Source of the DNA: Lederbergia wuyishanensis
GTDB lineage: Bacteria > Bacillota > Bacilli > Bacillales > Bacillaceae_C
Direction of reading: 5' to 3'
Assembly: GCF_022900255.1 (NCBI RefSeq)
Contig: NZ_JALIRM010000012.1
Coordinates: 62,001 to 126,000, forward strand
DNA length: 64,000 nucleotides
Below the pieces are notes generated by a model. That model searched no databases, was not told the DNA's origin, and saw only the letters and a program-made list of their open reading frames with translations. Each line of letters starts with the position of its first letter. Positions within the stretch are counted from its first letter, which is position 1. Below, one piece after another: positions 9,385 to 17,743 of the stretch. The position numbers and the translations under genes are program-made.

Positions 9385-9416
9385 GAAAAAGGGTTCGGGA
9401 CTCCGCGCCCTTTTTC
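9385..9416 (+). terminator. Weak intrinsic terminator between importer and second sulfatase
   Basis: AAAAAGGG pairs with CCCTTTTT around a GC-rich 14-nt loop, directly upstream of the second sulfatase. It may let part of the importer transcript read through. A separate AT-rich inverted repeat (ATCGTTTAT...ATAAACGAT) lies at about 9293-9357. Confidence 0.45.
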
Positions 9417-9469
9417 GCAAGATTAATGTTAATATTGTTTTTAGTAAACAAATAGGGAAGGGTGAAAAA

Positions 9470-10864
9470 ATGAGTAAAGCAAAACAGCCAAATATTATTT
9501 TTATTATGAGTGATGATCATGCCGCGCACGCCATAAGTGCTTATGGAAGCAGAATCAATGAAACTCCGAATCTAGATCGGATTTCAAATGAAGGAATTAG
9601 ACTAGATAACTGTTTTTGTACTAATTCTATTTGTGCTCCTAGCCGTGCTGCAATTTTGACTGGTAAATACAATCATATCAATGGCGTTAGAACACTGTAT
9701 GAGGATATCGATGCAAGACAGCCGCATGTCGCAAAAATTTTACAGGAAAATGGCTATCAAACTGCGATGATTGGGAAATGGCATCTTGGTCATGGAGGAA
9801 ATAGTGATCCGACTGGATTTGATTATTGGAATATTTTTCCTGGTCAAGGGGAATACCATGATCCTGACATGATTGAAATGGGAGTGAAAAAGAAATTCCC
9901 AGGCTACGCTACTGATATCACTGTGGATTTATGTTTAGACTGGATTGAAAAAAGAGACGAGGAACGTCCATTCTTTTTGATGTGTCATCATAAAGCACCG
10001 CATCGACCTTGGGATCCAGATGAAAAACATATGCATTTATATGAAGACATTGATATCCCTGAGCCGGAAACATTCCATGATGATTATGAAAATCGTTCTT
10101 ACGCCGCTGCAGAAGCAGAAATGAGAATTGATCGCGATTTAAGAAAGAGAGATGTGAAGGCAGATCCTCCAGAGGGACTTTCTCCATCAGAATTAAAGAG
10201 CTGGTATTACCAAAGATACATAAAGGACTATTTGCGCTGTATTGCATCCATTGATGACAATACTGGACGCTTACTCGATTATTTAGATGAAAAGGGAATT
10301 GCTGAAGATACAATTGTCATGTACACATCCGATCAAGGCTTTTTCCTAGGTGATCATGGCTGGTATGATAAACGTTTCATGTATGAAGAATCATTGAGAA
10401 TGCCATTTTTAGTAAGATACCCGCGTGAAATTCCGGCTGGAACAACTACTAAAGATTTCGCCCTAAACGTTGACTTTGCTCAAACATTCCTTGATTACGC
10501 AGGAATTGAAGCTCCGGAAGATATGCAAGGAGCAAGCCTCCGTCCAATTCTAAAAGGTGAAACTCCTTTTGGCTGGCAGGACTCAATGTATTACCGATAT
10601 TGGGAACATATGAGTGAGCATAATGTAGCTGCCCATTATGGTGTCCGTACCCACAAATTTAAATTAATTTACTATTATGGGGACGGTCTTGGAGTACCAG
10701 GTGCCCGCGATGTAAAATACGAACCTGTGTGGGAACTATTCGACCTTGAAAAAGATCCTTATGAAATGAACAATGTTTATGGACAAGAAGAATACCTTGA
10801 CGTAGCTGAAGAACTGAAAAATGAACTTTATCGTTTGAAGGAACAAGTAAAAGATTTAGACTGA
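9470..10864 (+). CDS. Type I sulfatase (formylglycine-dependent), second copy
   Basis: 464 residues, only distantly similar to the first sulfatase. Metal-site DDH follows MS at residues 14-17; the activation motif is CAPSR at residues 55-59 (cysteine type, C-x-P-x-R). MIGKWHLGH carries the conserved Lys and His, and TSDQGFFLGDHG the C-terminal metal ligands. No signal peptide. ATG at 9470 is preceded by GGGAAGGGTG; 29 extra in-frame codons upstream lack a ribosome site. Its place after the importer suggests it desulfates the imported sugar inside the cell. Confidence 0.9.
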   Translation: MSKAKQPNIIFIMSDDHAAHAISAYGSRINETPNLDRISNEGIRLDNCFCTNSICAPSRAAILTGKYNHINGVRTLYEDIDARQPHVAKILQENGYQTAMIGKWHLGHGGNSDPTGFDYWNIFPGQGEYHDPDMIEMGVKKKFPGYATDITVDLCLDWIEKRDEERPFFLMCHHKAPHRPWDPDEKHMHLYEDIDIPEPETFHDDYENRSYAAAEAEMRIDRDLRKRDVKADPPEGLSPSELKSWYYQRYIKDYLRCIASIDDNTGRLLDYLDEKGIAEDTIVMYTSDQGFFLGDHGWYDKRFMYEESLRMPFLVRYPREIPAGTTTKDFALNVDFAQTFLDYAGIEAPEDMQGASLRPILKGETPFGWQDSMYYRYWEHMSEHNVAAHYGVRTHKFKLIYYYGDGLGVPGARDVKYEPVWELFDLEKDPYEMNNVYGQEEYLDVAEELKNELYRLKEQVKDLD

Positions 10865-10869
10865 AAATG

Positions 10870-10900
10870 AAGGGACAATCTTAATGAGGTTGTCCCTTTT
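10870..10900 (+). terminator. Intrinsic terminator after second sulfatase
   Basis: AAGGGACAATC pairs with GGTTGTCCCTT around a short loop, followed by Ts, a few bases after the sulfatase stop. It ends the glycan operon. Confidence 0.8.
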
Positions 10901-10929
10901 ACGTACATGAATGTTGTATTTCGTTCTCA

Positions 10930-11241
10930 CGTGCCCTTGCAGAAGGAAAAAACCGCTTGAAGGTCACGATGGACGTATTAAAGTGCCCTTGCTGAAGGAA
11001 AAACCTGCTTGAAGGTCACTATGGAGGGTTCAAAGTGCCCTTGCTGAAGGAAAAACCTGCTTGAAGGTCACAATGGTCGGTTCAAAGTGCCCATGCTGAA
11101 GGAAAAACCTGCTTGAAGGTCACGATGGACGTATTAAAGTGCCCTTACTGAAGGGAAAACCTGCATGAAGGTCACTATGGGGGGTTCAATGTGCCCTTGC
11201 TGAAGGAAAAAGCTTCTTGTAGGTCACGATGAAAGTTCAAC
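10930..11241. repeat. Tandem array, six 52-bp units
   Basis: Units start at 10930, 10982, 11034, 11086, 11138 and 11191, and a degenerate seventh begins at 11242. Each has a conserved 37-nt core starting GTGCCCTTGCTGAAGG, with AAAAA at its centre and CCTGCTTGAAGGTCAC at its end, then a 15-nt variable linker. The core is itself an imperfect palindrome, so each unit can fold as a hairpin. Linkers 1 and 4 are identical and 2 and 5 nearly so, implying an earlier 156-bp (3-unit) duplication. The period is not a multiple of three, so it is not coding. It lies between convergent operons. Confidence 0.9.
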
Positions 11242-11335
11242 GTACCTTTCTCCAAAATATGTATTTAAAGATCGCAATGAAAAATAGTATGGATAATAAT
11301 TACTTCCTCCGATTGAGATAATTTTTTCCCTTCCT

Positions 11336-11370
11336 CAAAAAAACGAGGGGCAGATTCTTGCACCTCGCTT
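11336..11370 (-). terminator. Intrinsic terminator of the ABC-2 exporter operon
   Basis: Read on the minus strand, CGAGGTGCA pairs with TGCCCCTCG (G-T tolerated), followed by seven Ts, just past the last gene of the operon. Confidence 0.75.
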
Positions 11371-11378
11371 AGAAATAA

Positions 11379-11966
11379 TTAAATAATTTTCCTATCAAAT
11401 ATTTTTACAGATAAAAGATAGGAAAGATAGAATAGAATAATTGAAAGCAACAAAATTGGGTGAAATTGAATAAAATGAATTTCATTAGTTGTATTTAGCA
11501 TTGTTAAAACGAAAATTAGAATAAAAGGGACAAAAAAACTTGCATGCCGATAGAATAAGCATAAAGGCAGATAAATCGCCATTAATAATATGATCAATAA
11601 AAACGACGTTATGAGCAGATTAACCTCAAAAAAGTCCGTTCTCCAGTTGAAGAGTAAGGCAATAATTGTAGCACCAATTGTTGAAAGAAAAAACCATACA
11701 AGAGGAAGCAAATACTTTGCACCTATATAATTTTTCCTGCTAATAGGTAAACTTATAATAACTGGCTGTACATTATCATTTCTTTTTTGGTCCAGTGAAC
11801 TACTGCAAATTCCAAAAGTAAAATAGAAAATCCATATGTAGTAAGGATATTCAAAACCAGGGTTTACAAGAAAAGCGAGTATGAATACAAATGGGATCAT
11901 TATAATATATTCTAGTAGTTTAATACTTTTTATATCTGTCTTAATAAGATTAATCACCATTTTCAC
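11379..11966 (-). CDS. ABC-2 type transporter permease (second)
   Basis: 195 residues, almost entirely membrane: six hydrophobic stretches starting LEYIIMIPFVFILAFLVNPG. DQKRNDNVQPVIISLPISRKNYIGAKY is the segment typical of ABC2_membrane_5 family permeases, and the upstream permease shares the pattern (DQKLITSLPITRKKMVQAKY). The two are diverged paralogues separated by 3 bp. They probably form a heterodimeric exporter with the upstream ATPase. Substrate unknown; antimicrobial peptides or amphipathic peptides are the usual cargo in Pmt-like systems. Confidence 0.82.
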   Translation of the reverse strand: MKMVINLIKTDIKSIKLLEYIIMIPFVFILAFLVNPGFEYPYYIWIFYFTFGICSSSLDQKRNDNVQPVIISLPISRKNYIGAKYLLPLVWFFLSTIGATIIALLFNWRTDFFEVNLLITSFLLIILLMAIYLPLCLFYRHASFFVPFILIFVLTMLNTTNEIHFIQFHPILLLSIILFYLSYLLSVKIFDRKII

Positions 11967-11969
11967 CCT

Positions 11970-12626
11970 TTACAAATCTTTTTTTTCAAAAATTTTAACC
12001 GAAAGTTTATAGGAACAGAATGTGATGATAATACTTGAGAACACGATTGAAATAAATATTAACGGACGATCGGTTGGAATTATGGGTCCAAACATTTCTC
12101 CGCTAGCTACGTTACTAAATGTATGAATCATCGATATTGTGAAAAAGCCAATCATAGGAATTGAAATCGCAATGGCAACAGCAATTTGGTATCCAACTAA
12201 AAAATACAATGGATAAAAAAGGGATATTACAATTAAAGTAATAAACAGGGATAAAATTAAATCAGTCACACCACTATAGTTGATTGAATCAGTCCACCAC
12301 ACTAAAATTAGGAAAGCAAGTGTCCCATAAGTAGATAATCCGATTCCCCACCATATTATCGCAGCGAAATACTTTGCTTGAACCATTTTTTTTCTTGTAA
12401 TGGGTAAGCTTGTGATTAGTTTTTGATCTCTTTTATTAAGTGCAATCGTTCCGAAGTTTGAGTAAGCCGACATCCAAATTGCTGCGAATGCAACATAAAT
12501 TGAAACAAAGCCGAGATCACCCGTTGCATTAATTGCATTTATGAAAAAAGGAAAGAGCAAAAGTGCAGGAAAGCAGTAACCAAATAGTTTTTGAGTATAC
12601 AAGTCTTTTAAAATTAATGTTTTCAT
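11970..12626 (-). CDS. ABC-2 type transporter permease (first)
   Basis: 218 residues with six membrane helices and the conserved LNKRDQKLITSLPITRKKMVQAKY segment after helix 2. ATG at 12626 overlaps the ATPase stop by 4 nt, indicating translational coupling. Permeases of this family (PF13346-type) occur in GntR-controlled exporters such as staphylococcal PmtB/PmtD and the Bacillus Ytr system; this assignment is by family pattern. Confidence 0.82.
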   Translation of the reverse strand: MKTLILKDLYTQKLFGYCFPALLLFPFFINAINATGDLGFVSIYVAFAAIWMSAYSNFGTIALNKRDQKLITSLPITRKKMVQAKYFAAIIWWGIGLSTYGTLAFLILVWWTDSINYSGVTDLILSLFITLIVISLFYPLYFLVGYQIAVAIAISIPMIGFFTISMIHTFSNVASGEMFGPIIPTDRPLIFISIVFSSIIITFCSYKLSVKIFEKKDL

Positions 12627-13495
12627 AGTGAATTTCCTCTAATCGTATAGTACATAATCGTTTCCAGAGATGGAGTTTCTATATGTAATTGATTAAGAAG
12701 TTGTTGCTCAATATTATCTATTCCATCTACAAGTGCTTCAAAACCAACTCCTGTCTTTCTACCCCCAATAAGATTCACTTTTGGTACGTCTACTGCTAAA
12801 CTGTCCGGTCCCTTTAATAAAAAATATTCCTCAAATATAATGTCTTTTTCCTTACTAAATACAATTTCTCCATTATTAATAAAAGTTATATAATCTGCCA
12901 CTTGATCTAAATCTGTTGTAATGTGAGTAGAAAAAAACACTGACTTATTTTCGTCTTGGATGATATCTTGTAAAATATCTAACATTTCTCGTCTAAATAC
13001 TGGATCTAAACCTGCTGTAGGTTCATCTAAAATAATTAAATCAGGATTGTGCGATAGGGCCATCGCAATGGCAAACTTCATTTTCATCCCTTTTGATAAT
13101 GTTTTTATTTTTTTCTTAAGGGGTAAATTAAATTTTTTAATATAGCTATAAAAAGTTGAATCATCCCAATTGCGATAAAAAGGAGCGATGATTTTTTTGT
13201 TTTTTTCTAACGAAAGATCATCGTAAAAATGACTTTCATCGTAAACAAACCCAATTCTTTGTTTGATTTCTATTGTATTTTCCATGTGGGTCATGCCAAA
13301 TATATTAACTTCGCCATCATCAACTCTCACCAAATCCATTAAGCAGCGAATCAAAGTACTTTTACCGGCTCCATTTGGACCAATCAAACCCATAATATAA
13401 CCTTTTTTAAATTCAAAAGAGATATTTTTAAGTTGGAAATCTTTTATCTTTTTACTCACATTTTTTAGTTCAATAATATTTTCCAATACACTCAC
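12623..13495 (-). CDS. ABC transporter ATP-binding protein of the GntR-linked exporter
   Basis: 290 residues. Walker A is GPNGAGKST (about 38-46), Walker B is LIILDEPTAGLD, and the switch His is in FFSTH. The signature loop reads LSKGMKMKF rather than LSGGQ, a variant common in exporters of the YtrB/BcrA/PmtA group. A roughly 70-residue C-terminal extension follows the ATPase core. Its start overlaps the regulator's stop by 4 nt (ATGA) and its end overlaps the permease start by 4 nt, so the three genes are tightly coupled. Confidence 0.87.
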   Translation of the reverse strand: MSVLENIIELKNVSKKIKDFQLKNISFEFKKGYIMGLIGPNGAGKSTLIRCLMDLVRVDDGEVNIFGMTHMENTIEIKQRIGFVYDESHFYDDLSLEKNKKIIAPFYRNWDDSTFYSYIKKFNLPLKKKIKTLSKGMKMKFAIAMALSHNPDLIILDEPTAGLDPVFRREMLDILQDIIQDENKSVFFSTHITTDLDQVADYITFINNGEIVFSKEKDIIFEEYFLLKGPDSLAVDVPKVNLIGGRKTGVGFEALVDGIDNIEQQLLNQLHIETPSLETIMYYTIRGNSL

Positions 13496-13863
13496 TCCTC
13501 ATACAACACAGTTAGAATTTGAATAATTTCATCGAGTTTTATATCAAATGCTTTACTGTCATTGATAACTTCATTCAATTTTTCCTCGATTAATTTTAGT
13601 TGTTTTTCTTTTAAAAACTCATGATTTTGAGCAGCTACGAATGATCCTTTCCCTGGAAAAGTTTCTATAAAACCTTCCAATTCCAATTCATCGTAAGCTC
13701 TTTTCGTAGTAATCACACTTATCTGCAAATCTTTTGCTAATTTTCGAATAGATGGAAGAGGCGACTTTTCCCTCAAGTCCCCACGTAATATTTGTTCCTT
13801 AATTTGTTCTTTAATTTGGTTGTAAATCGGCTGTTCACTACTATTCGAAAGGATGACATTCAT
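13492..13863 (-). CDS. GntR-family transcriptional repressor, YtrA subfamily
   Basis: 123 residues: an N-terminal winged helix (about 8-75; IYNQIKEQIKEQILRGDL, then LPSIRKLAKDLQISVITTKRAYDELELEGF, then PGKGSFVA) and a short helical dimer domain, the architecture of YtrA-type regulators that control their own exporter operon. It is the first gene of a four-gene minus-strand operon. An inverted repeat overlapping its own promoter (13876-13916) is the likely operator. The inducer is unknown; cell-wall antibiotics or amphipathic peptides are typical. Confidence 0.88.
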   Translation of the reverse strand: MNVILSNSSEQPIYNQIKEQIKEQILRGDLREKSPLPSIRKLAKDLQISVITTKRAYDELELEGFIETFPGKGSFVAAQNHEFLKEKQLKLIEEKLNEVINDSKAFDIKLDEIIQILTVLYEE

Positions 13864-13875
13864 CTGATCACCTAC

Positions 13876-13925
13876 CTGTTATAACTGTTATTAATGAATA
13901 TATACAGTATGAACAGATTTGTCAA
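13876..13925 (-). promoter_or_regulatory. Sigma-A promoter with GntR operator
   Basis: On the minus strand TTGACA (13925-13920), a 17-nt spacer and TATATT (13902-13897) form a near-consensus promoter. Two 13-nt arms, CTGTTATAACTGT (13876-13888) and ACAGTATGAACAG (13904-13916), are inverted copies matching at 11 of 13 positions with a 15-nt spacer. One arm fills the -35/-10 spacer and the other covers the transcription start, the expected layout for a repressor of its own operon. Confidence 0.7.
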
Positions 13926-13988
13926 CGTGTGATTTTTAGTTTCTTTTGATATAGTAAAGAAAATGATATTGCGGATGAGGTGAATGAG

Positions 13989-15416
13989 ATGAAAATTGGA
14001 TTATACATCGATGGTAAGTTTGAGGAAGCTGAGGAAACATACGAATTAACTAATCCTTATAATGACGAAGTAATTGCAGAAGTTGCAGAGGGCCAAACGA
14101 AAGATATGGAAAAGGCGATAGCATCTGCTCAAGAGGCCTTTCTAACAATGAAAAAAATGCCTGCTGTTGAACGTGCAAACATATTATTTGCTGCTGCCCG
14201 TTTACTAGCTGAGAAAAAAGAGGAATTTGCAAAGTTAATTACAGCTGAATCGGGAAAACCAATTTCAGCCTCTCGAGCGGAAGTAGATCGTTCAGTACAA
14301 ACATTGCAATTTTCGGGTGAGGAAGCAAAGAAAATTGCTGGGGAATATATTCCTCTTGATGCTGCGGTTGGAGGCGGTGGGAGAGATGCATACACAATCT
14401 TCGAGCCGATTGGTGTTATTGGAGCTGTGACACCTTTTAACTTTCCGTTAAATCTCGTCGTCCATAAAGTAGGACCTGCGATTGCATCCGGAAATGCTAT
14501 CGTAGTAAAGCCTGCCGAAAAAACACCACTTACATCTCTGAAGTTGGCAGAGCTTTTTACAAAAGTCGGTTTGCCGGATGGGGTGTTAAATGTTGTACCT
14601 GGTGATGGTGCTACTCTAGTTGGAGTCATGCTAGAAGATACTCGAGTTCAAAAAATATCTTTTACAGGGAGCCCTAGAGTTGGAACGGAAATAAAAAGTA
14701 AAAGTGGACTGAAAAGAATAACATTGGAGTTAGGGAGTAATTCGGCATTATATGTAGATGACTCGGTAGAAGGGCATCTCGAAGAAATAGTAGATAAAGC
14801 GATTGCAGGGGCTTTTAGTTACAATGGACAGGTTTGCATCCATACTCAGAGAATTTATGTCCATGAAAGAATATCAGAAAAGTTTTTAGCTCGTTTTGTT
14901 GATAAAACAAAGAGACTTAAATTTGGCGATCCGATGGATGAGGATACTGTGGTTACAGGGATGATTGATAAAAAATCACAATCTCGTGTACTTGAATGGG
15001 TTAAGGAAGCGGTAGAAGGGGGAGCAAAACTGCTTTCTGGTGGAGAAAGGAGAGATAATGGGGTTCTTCCAACTGTTCTTACGGATGTAAAGCCGACAGA
15101 AAAAGTTGCTTGCGAAGAAGTGTTTGGGCCAGTAGTTATGATTAATAAAGTTTCAGATAGTGATGAAGCATTAAGACATATGAATGACAGCCAGTACGGA
15201 TTAAATGCAGGAGTTTTTACAAATAATTTAAAACAAGCTTTTCATTTTGCTCATGAACTAGAAGTGGGGCAAGTGTTGATCAACGATGTCCCTACATTAC
15301 GATTTGACAATATGCCATATGGAGGAATCAAATCTTCAGGCTATGGACATGAGGGAGTAAAATACGCAGTAAAGGAAATGACTCGAATGAAAATGATTAG
15401 CATTAATTTTAAATAA
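13989..15416 (+). CDS. NAD(P)-dependent aldehyde dehydrogenase
   Basis: 475 residues, full length for the ALDH superfamily. The cofactor-binding segment includes TPFNFPLNLVVHKVGPAIASGNAIVVKPAEKTP; the catalytic Glu is in LELGSN and the catalytic Cys in NGQVCIHTQR. The C-terminal EEVFGPVV and PYGGIKSSGYGHEG motifs are intact. It oxidises an aldehyde to an acid; lactaldehyde, glycolaldehyde or a semialdehyde are likely, but motifs do not decide this. ATG at 13989 is chosen for the GAGGTG site; a GTG at 13980 lies inside that site. Divergent from the exporter operon. Confidence 0.88.
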   Translation: MKIGLYIDGKFEEAEETYELTNPYNDEVIAEVAEGQTKDMEKAIASAQEAFLTMKKMPAVERANILFAAARLLAEKKEEFAKLITAESGKPISASRAEVDRSVQTLQFSGEEAKKIAGEYIPLDAAVGGGGRDAYTIFEPIGVIGAVTPFNFPLNLVVHKVGPAIASGNAIVVKPAEKTPLTSLKLAELFTKVGLPDGVLNVVPGDGATLVGVMLEDTRVQKISFTGSPRVGTEIKSKSGLKRITLELGSNSALYVDDSVEGHLEEIVDKAIAGAFSYNGQVCIHTQRIYVHERISEKFLARFVDKTKRLKFGDPMDEDTVVTGMIDKKSQSRVLEWVKEAVEGGAKLLSGGERRDNGVLPTVLTDVKPTEKVACEEVFGPVVMINKVSDSDEALRHMNDSQYGLNAGVFTNNLKQAFHFAHELEVGQVLINDVPTLRFDNMPYGGIKSSGYGHEGVKYAVKEMTRMKMISINFK

Positions 15417-15525
15417 GGATTTTTTCTTTTAATAAGTAATGGATGCAGACGTAAAAATGAACCATTCAGCCGTTAAACTTATTTTTTTGATGTAAAAGCA
15501 ACTAAACCTAACTAATATATCTAAG

Positions 15526-15562
15526 TAAAAAAGAGTTGTCCCTCTAGCTATGGGGCAACTCT
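15526..15562 (-). terminator. Intrinsic terminator for the 45-residue protein gene
   Basis: GAGTTGCCCC pairs with GGGACAACTC, followed by a T run on the minus strand. It could also stop plus-strand read-through from the dehydrogenase, but lacks Ts on that side. Confidence 0.75.
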
Positions 15563-15573
15563 CACTGTAACAA

Positions 15574-15711
15574 TCAATCAAAAGTCTTTGGCGGCACTTT
15601 ATCAACTCTTTTTATGGAATCCATATCCATGCCAGCAATAATAAAATAAATGAGAAAAAAAGCAACTGCTGCTAAAACTCCAATAAGGCAAACTGTAACC
15701 CATAATTCCAT
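15574..15711 (-). CDS. Single-pass membrane microprotein (45 aa)
   Basis: Short residues MELW, then one long hydrophobic helix (about 5-26), then an acidic/basic tail, GMDMDSIKRVDKVPPKTFD. AGGGAGGG lies 7 nt before the ATG and a terminator follows, so it is an expressed monocistronic gene. The gene at 16060-16200 encodes a paralogue with the same layout and the same C-terminal pattern (R-x-D-x-VP-x-x-TF). No function known to me; the conserved cytoplasmic tail suggests a protein partner. Confidence 0.7.
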   Translation of the reverse strand: MELWVTVCLIGVLAAVAFFLIYFIIAGMDMDSIKRVDKVPPKTFD

Positions 15712-16015
15712 ACTCAATCCCTCCCTTGCTATAAAAATATATGCAAAAAAGTAGAGTAAATACTAAGAGGTGAGTAGTATTTACCCTTTTTCATGGAGAA
15801 AAAAACATAAAATTCAATTAATTCGAAATGGATATTGTGATAATTAGAGAGATGATTTTTGAATAAGCTTATAAGAGCATTTTAGGGGATTGTAAGAAAT
15901 TAATCTAAATTGAAAATATGCAGTATTATTTCTATTCACGTTAATGAGAAGAAACAATAACGAAGTATGAAAATTCCTATTGTAAGCTTATTGTATTACA
16001 AAAAAATAAAACCAA

Positions 16016-16052
16016 GCAAAAACCTCCCGCATCAAAAAATGCAGGAGGTTTG
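16016..16052 (-). terminator. Intrinsic terminator for the 46-residue protein gene
   Basis: AAACCTCCTGCA pairs with TGCGGGAGGTTT around an 8-nt loop, followed by Ts on the minus strand, just after the microprotein stop. Confidence 0.75.
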
Positions 16053-16059
16053 ATTAACA

Positions 16060-16200
16060 TTATTGGTTGAATGTATTTTGAGGTACTTCATCGATTCTTT
16101 CTGCGTCGTCATAATTCATAGCTGAATTAATGTAATACATTAAAAAGGATGCGATTGTACCTAATATGACCATAATTCCGATTAAGATCCAAGTTTGCAT
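16060..16200 (-). CDS. Single-pass membrane microprotein (46 aa), paralogue
   Basis: Helix about residues 4-25 (WILIGIMVILGTIASFLMYYI), then a soluble tail, NYDDAERIDEVPQNTFNQ. The tail matches the 45-residue protein at 15574-15711 in the R-x-D-x-VP-x-x-TF pattern. AGGAGGG sits 7 nt upstream of the ATG. The pair are separate transcripts with separate terminators and have diverged strongly in the membrane helix, so selection seems to act on the tail. Confidence 0.7.
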   Translation of the reverse strand: MQTWILIGIMVILGTIASFLMYYINSAMNYDDAERIDEVPQNTFNQ

Positions 16201-16620
16201 ATAAAAGCCCTCCTAAAATCTTTATACCAAAAAATTTATATAGAAAGTAAATAATTTATTTATCTAAAACACTATCATTAGTATAGAGGAGTTGTGATAT
16301 ATAATCAAAGGAATTTTGTTTAAAAATGGTGATAGCATCCTTTAATGTGACAAAAATATGACTATAATTATATAGTAATTAATAATGGCTCTGTTAAAAG
16401 TTAATATTACCTCCTAAAATTTGCTGGGTTACTTGGTACAATTTTTTTGGCGGCATAAACTGTTTGCTTGGTTCATATTTGTCGTAGTAACGAGAGCACT
16501 AATCAACATCATTTTGTATTTTAAATAACTGATACATATGACAGCTTGCGACTTTCAAAATTCAATGGATTAGTTCTTTTTAAACGGTACAGAAGAGTTG
16601 GAGAAGTATCTAAGGCTTAG
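16201..16620. other. AT-rich gene-poor stretch
   Basis: No open frame with a ribosome binding site and no recognised RNA. Together with the pseudogenes on either side it looks like a decayed integration region next to a tRNA gene. Confidence 0.4.
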
Positions 16621-16628
16621 GAGGTAAG

Positions 16629-16867
16629 ATGAAATTATTAAGCAGAATATTTAGTGACAAATATTACAGTATTAAATACTTCGAAAGGAAGGTAAAATAT
16701 ATGAAATTTTAGGGATAAAATGGTTTAAGAGGTTACTGCTTAAAATAGCATGGAGGAGAAAAAATGAAGTCCCATTTAATGGTTACTTTTTAAAAGAACT
16801 GTCAGTAGAAGGAATAATCGAATTTGAAAATAGATCTAAAAAAGTGAGAGAAGTCACGTCATTATAG
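16629..16867 (+). pseudogene. Frameshifted gene resembling glycosyl-diaponeurosporenoate acyltransferase (CrtO-like)
   Basis: A strong AGGAGG precedes ATG at 16629, but the frame closes after 27 codons. Joining a second frame near 16700 gives a continuous small membrane-type protein: YYSIKYFERK, then GKIYEILGIKWFKRLL, then NEVPFNGYFLKELSVEG, ending VREVTSL at TAG 16865-16867. The Y-x-x-I-K-x-F-E...G-x-I-Y-E-x-L-G-I-x-x-F-K pattern recalls the CrtO-type acyltransferase family. Frameshift position and family are read by eye. Confidence 0.4.
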
Positions 16868-17247
16868 CAACAATAATCTTATTTTATCAGGTCAGGATTA
16901 TCATTTTTTGGGGTAGAATTTTAGATGCTTTACTGTATTGAATGTCATAACAAATAGATATCCAATTTTTCTACAAAGATATAATCGAATTAGAATTAAG
17001 AGAGTCCTTCGAAAAATGAAAACAATAGAAAAAAGCGATAAATTGCTATAGAAAAGAGTTAGTTGCTCAACTATGTTTATAAAACAAAAGTCGCTGTATC
17101 TGTAATAAATATAAGGTTAATGTACGAGCTACTTTTAAAAATGTTTATCTATTTTGATTTTATCCGAAATTAGTTCTAAAGACTTTTCCTGCAAACCATT
17201 ATGCTGTATAATAAAATTCGTTGTCTAATATAGAATCATTTCCTCAT

Positions 17248-17320
17248 GGCTCCGTAGCTCAGAGGATAGAGCGTCGGTTTCCTAAACCGTGCGTCACAGG
17301 TTCGATTCCTGTCGGGGCCG
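17248..17320 (+). tRNA. tRNA-Arg (anticodon CCT)
   Basis: 73 nt. Acceptor stem GGCTCCG pairs with CGGGGCC and the discriminator base is G. The anticodon loop TTCCTAA gives anticodon CCT, reading AGG. The T-arm ACAGGTTCGATTCCTGT is canonical. CCA is not encoded. A decayed integrase lies 100 bp downstream, so this tRNA is a probable past attachment site; no second copy of its 3' end is visible in the window. Confidence 0.95.
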
Positions 17321-17421
17321 CTTAATTGAAATCAGTAGTAGCAAGGGTTACAGCGTTTTGTGCCCTTGCTATTTTTTATGGTAAATTTGAAATTGGTCAC
17401 AGATTGGTCACCTTTAGTGTA

Positions 17422-17733
17422 CTAAATCGAATTTTGGTTTGTATTTTTGTTATCTTTCGTTTCATTATTCGTAAATATTTCATCTAGTTTTTGGGCAGCT
17501 GCCTCCTGCATAGAGCATATGGGAGTATGTGTGCCGAGAGTCATTTGAATGGTCGAGTGGTCCAATCTTTCTTGAACTATCTTAGGGTGTATATTTTGAC
17601 TGAATAACAAAGATACATGAGTGTGTCTTAAATCGTGAAAACGAATCTTCTTTACATCATTCAATTCTTTTTGATTCAATAAGAGCCTGAACGCTTGTAA
17701 AATACCAGAATGGGAGATTTGAAGAATTGGACG
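17422..17733 (-). pseudogene. Tyrosine recombinase (phage-type integrase) C-terminal remnant
   Basis: An open frame of about 100 codons with the integrase C-terminal domain: KKIRFHDLRHTHVSLL contains the HxLR-x-x-H box, and ERLDHSTIQMTLGTHTP is the region of the final His and catalytic Tyr. The expected D-T-Y-S-H there reads G-T-H-T-P, so the nucleophilic tyrosine is lost. An in-frame TAG cuts the protein just upstream of RPILQISHSG. Inactive remnant of an element that probably used the adjacent tRNA-Arg. Confidence 0.75.
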
Positions 17734-17743
17734 CTAATTAATT

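Noticed and set aside
10930-11241. Possible CRISPR array
   Set aside because: Linkers are only 15 nt and related to each other, the core is 37 nt, and no cas genes are present. It is an ordinary tandem repeat.
17422-17733. Functional integrase
   Set aside because: The catalytic Tyr region is altered (GTHTP) and an in-frame stop removes the N-terminal domains.
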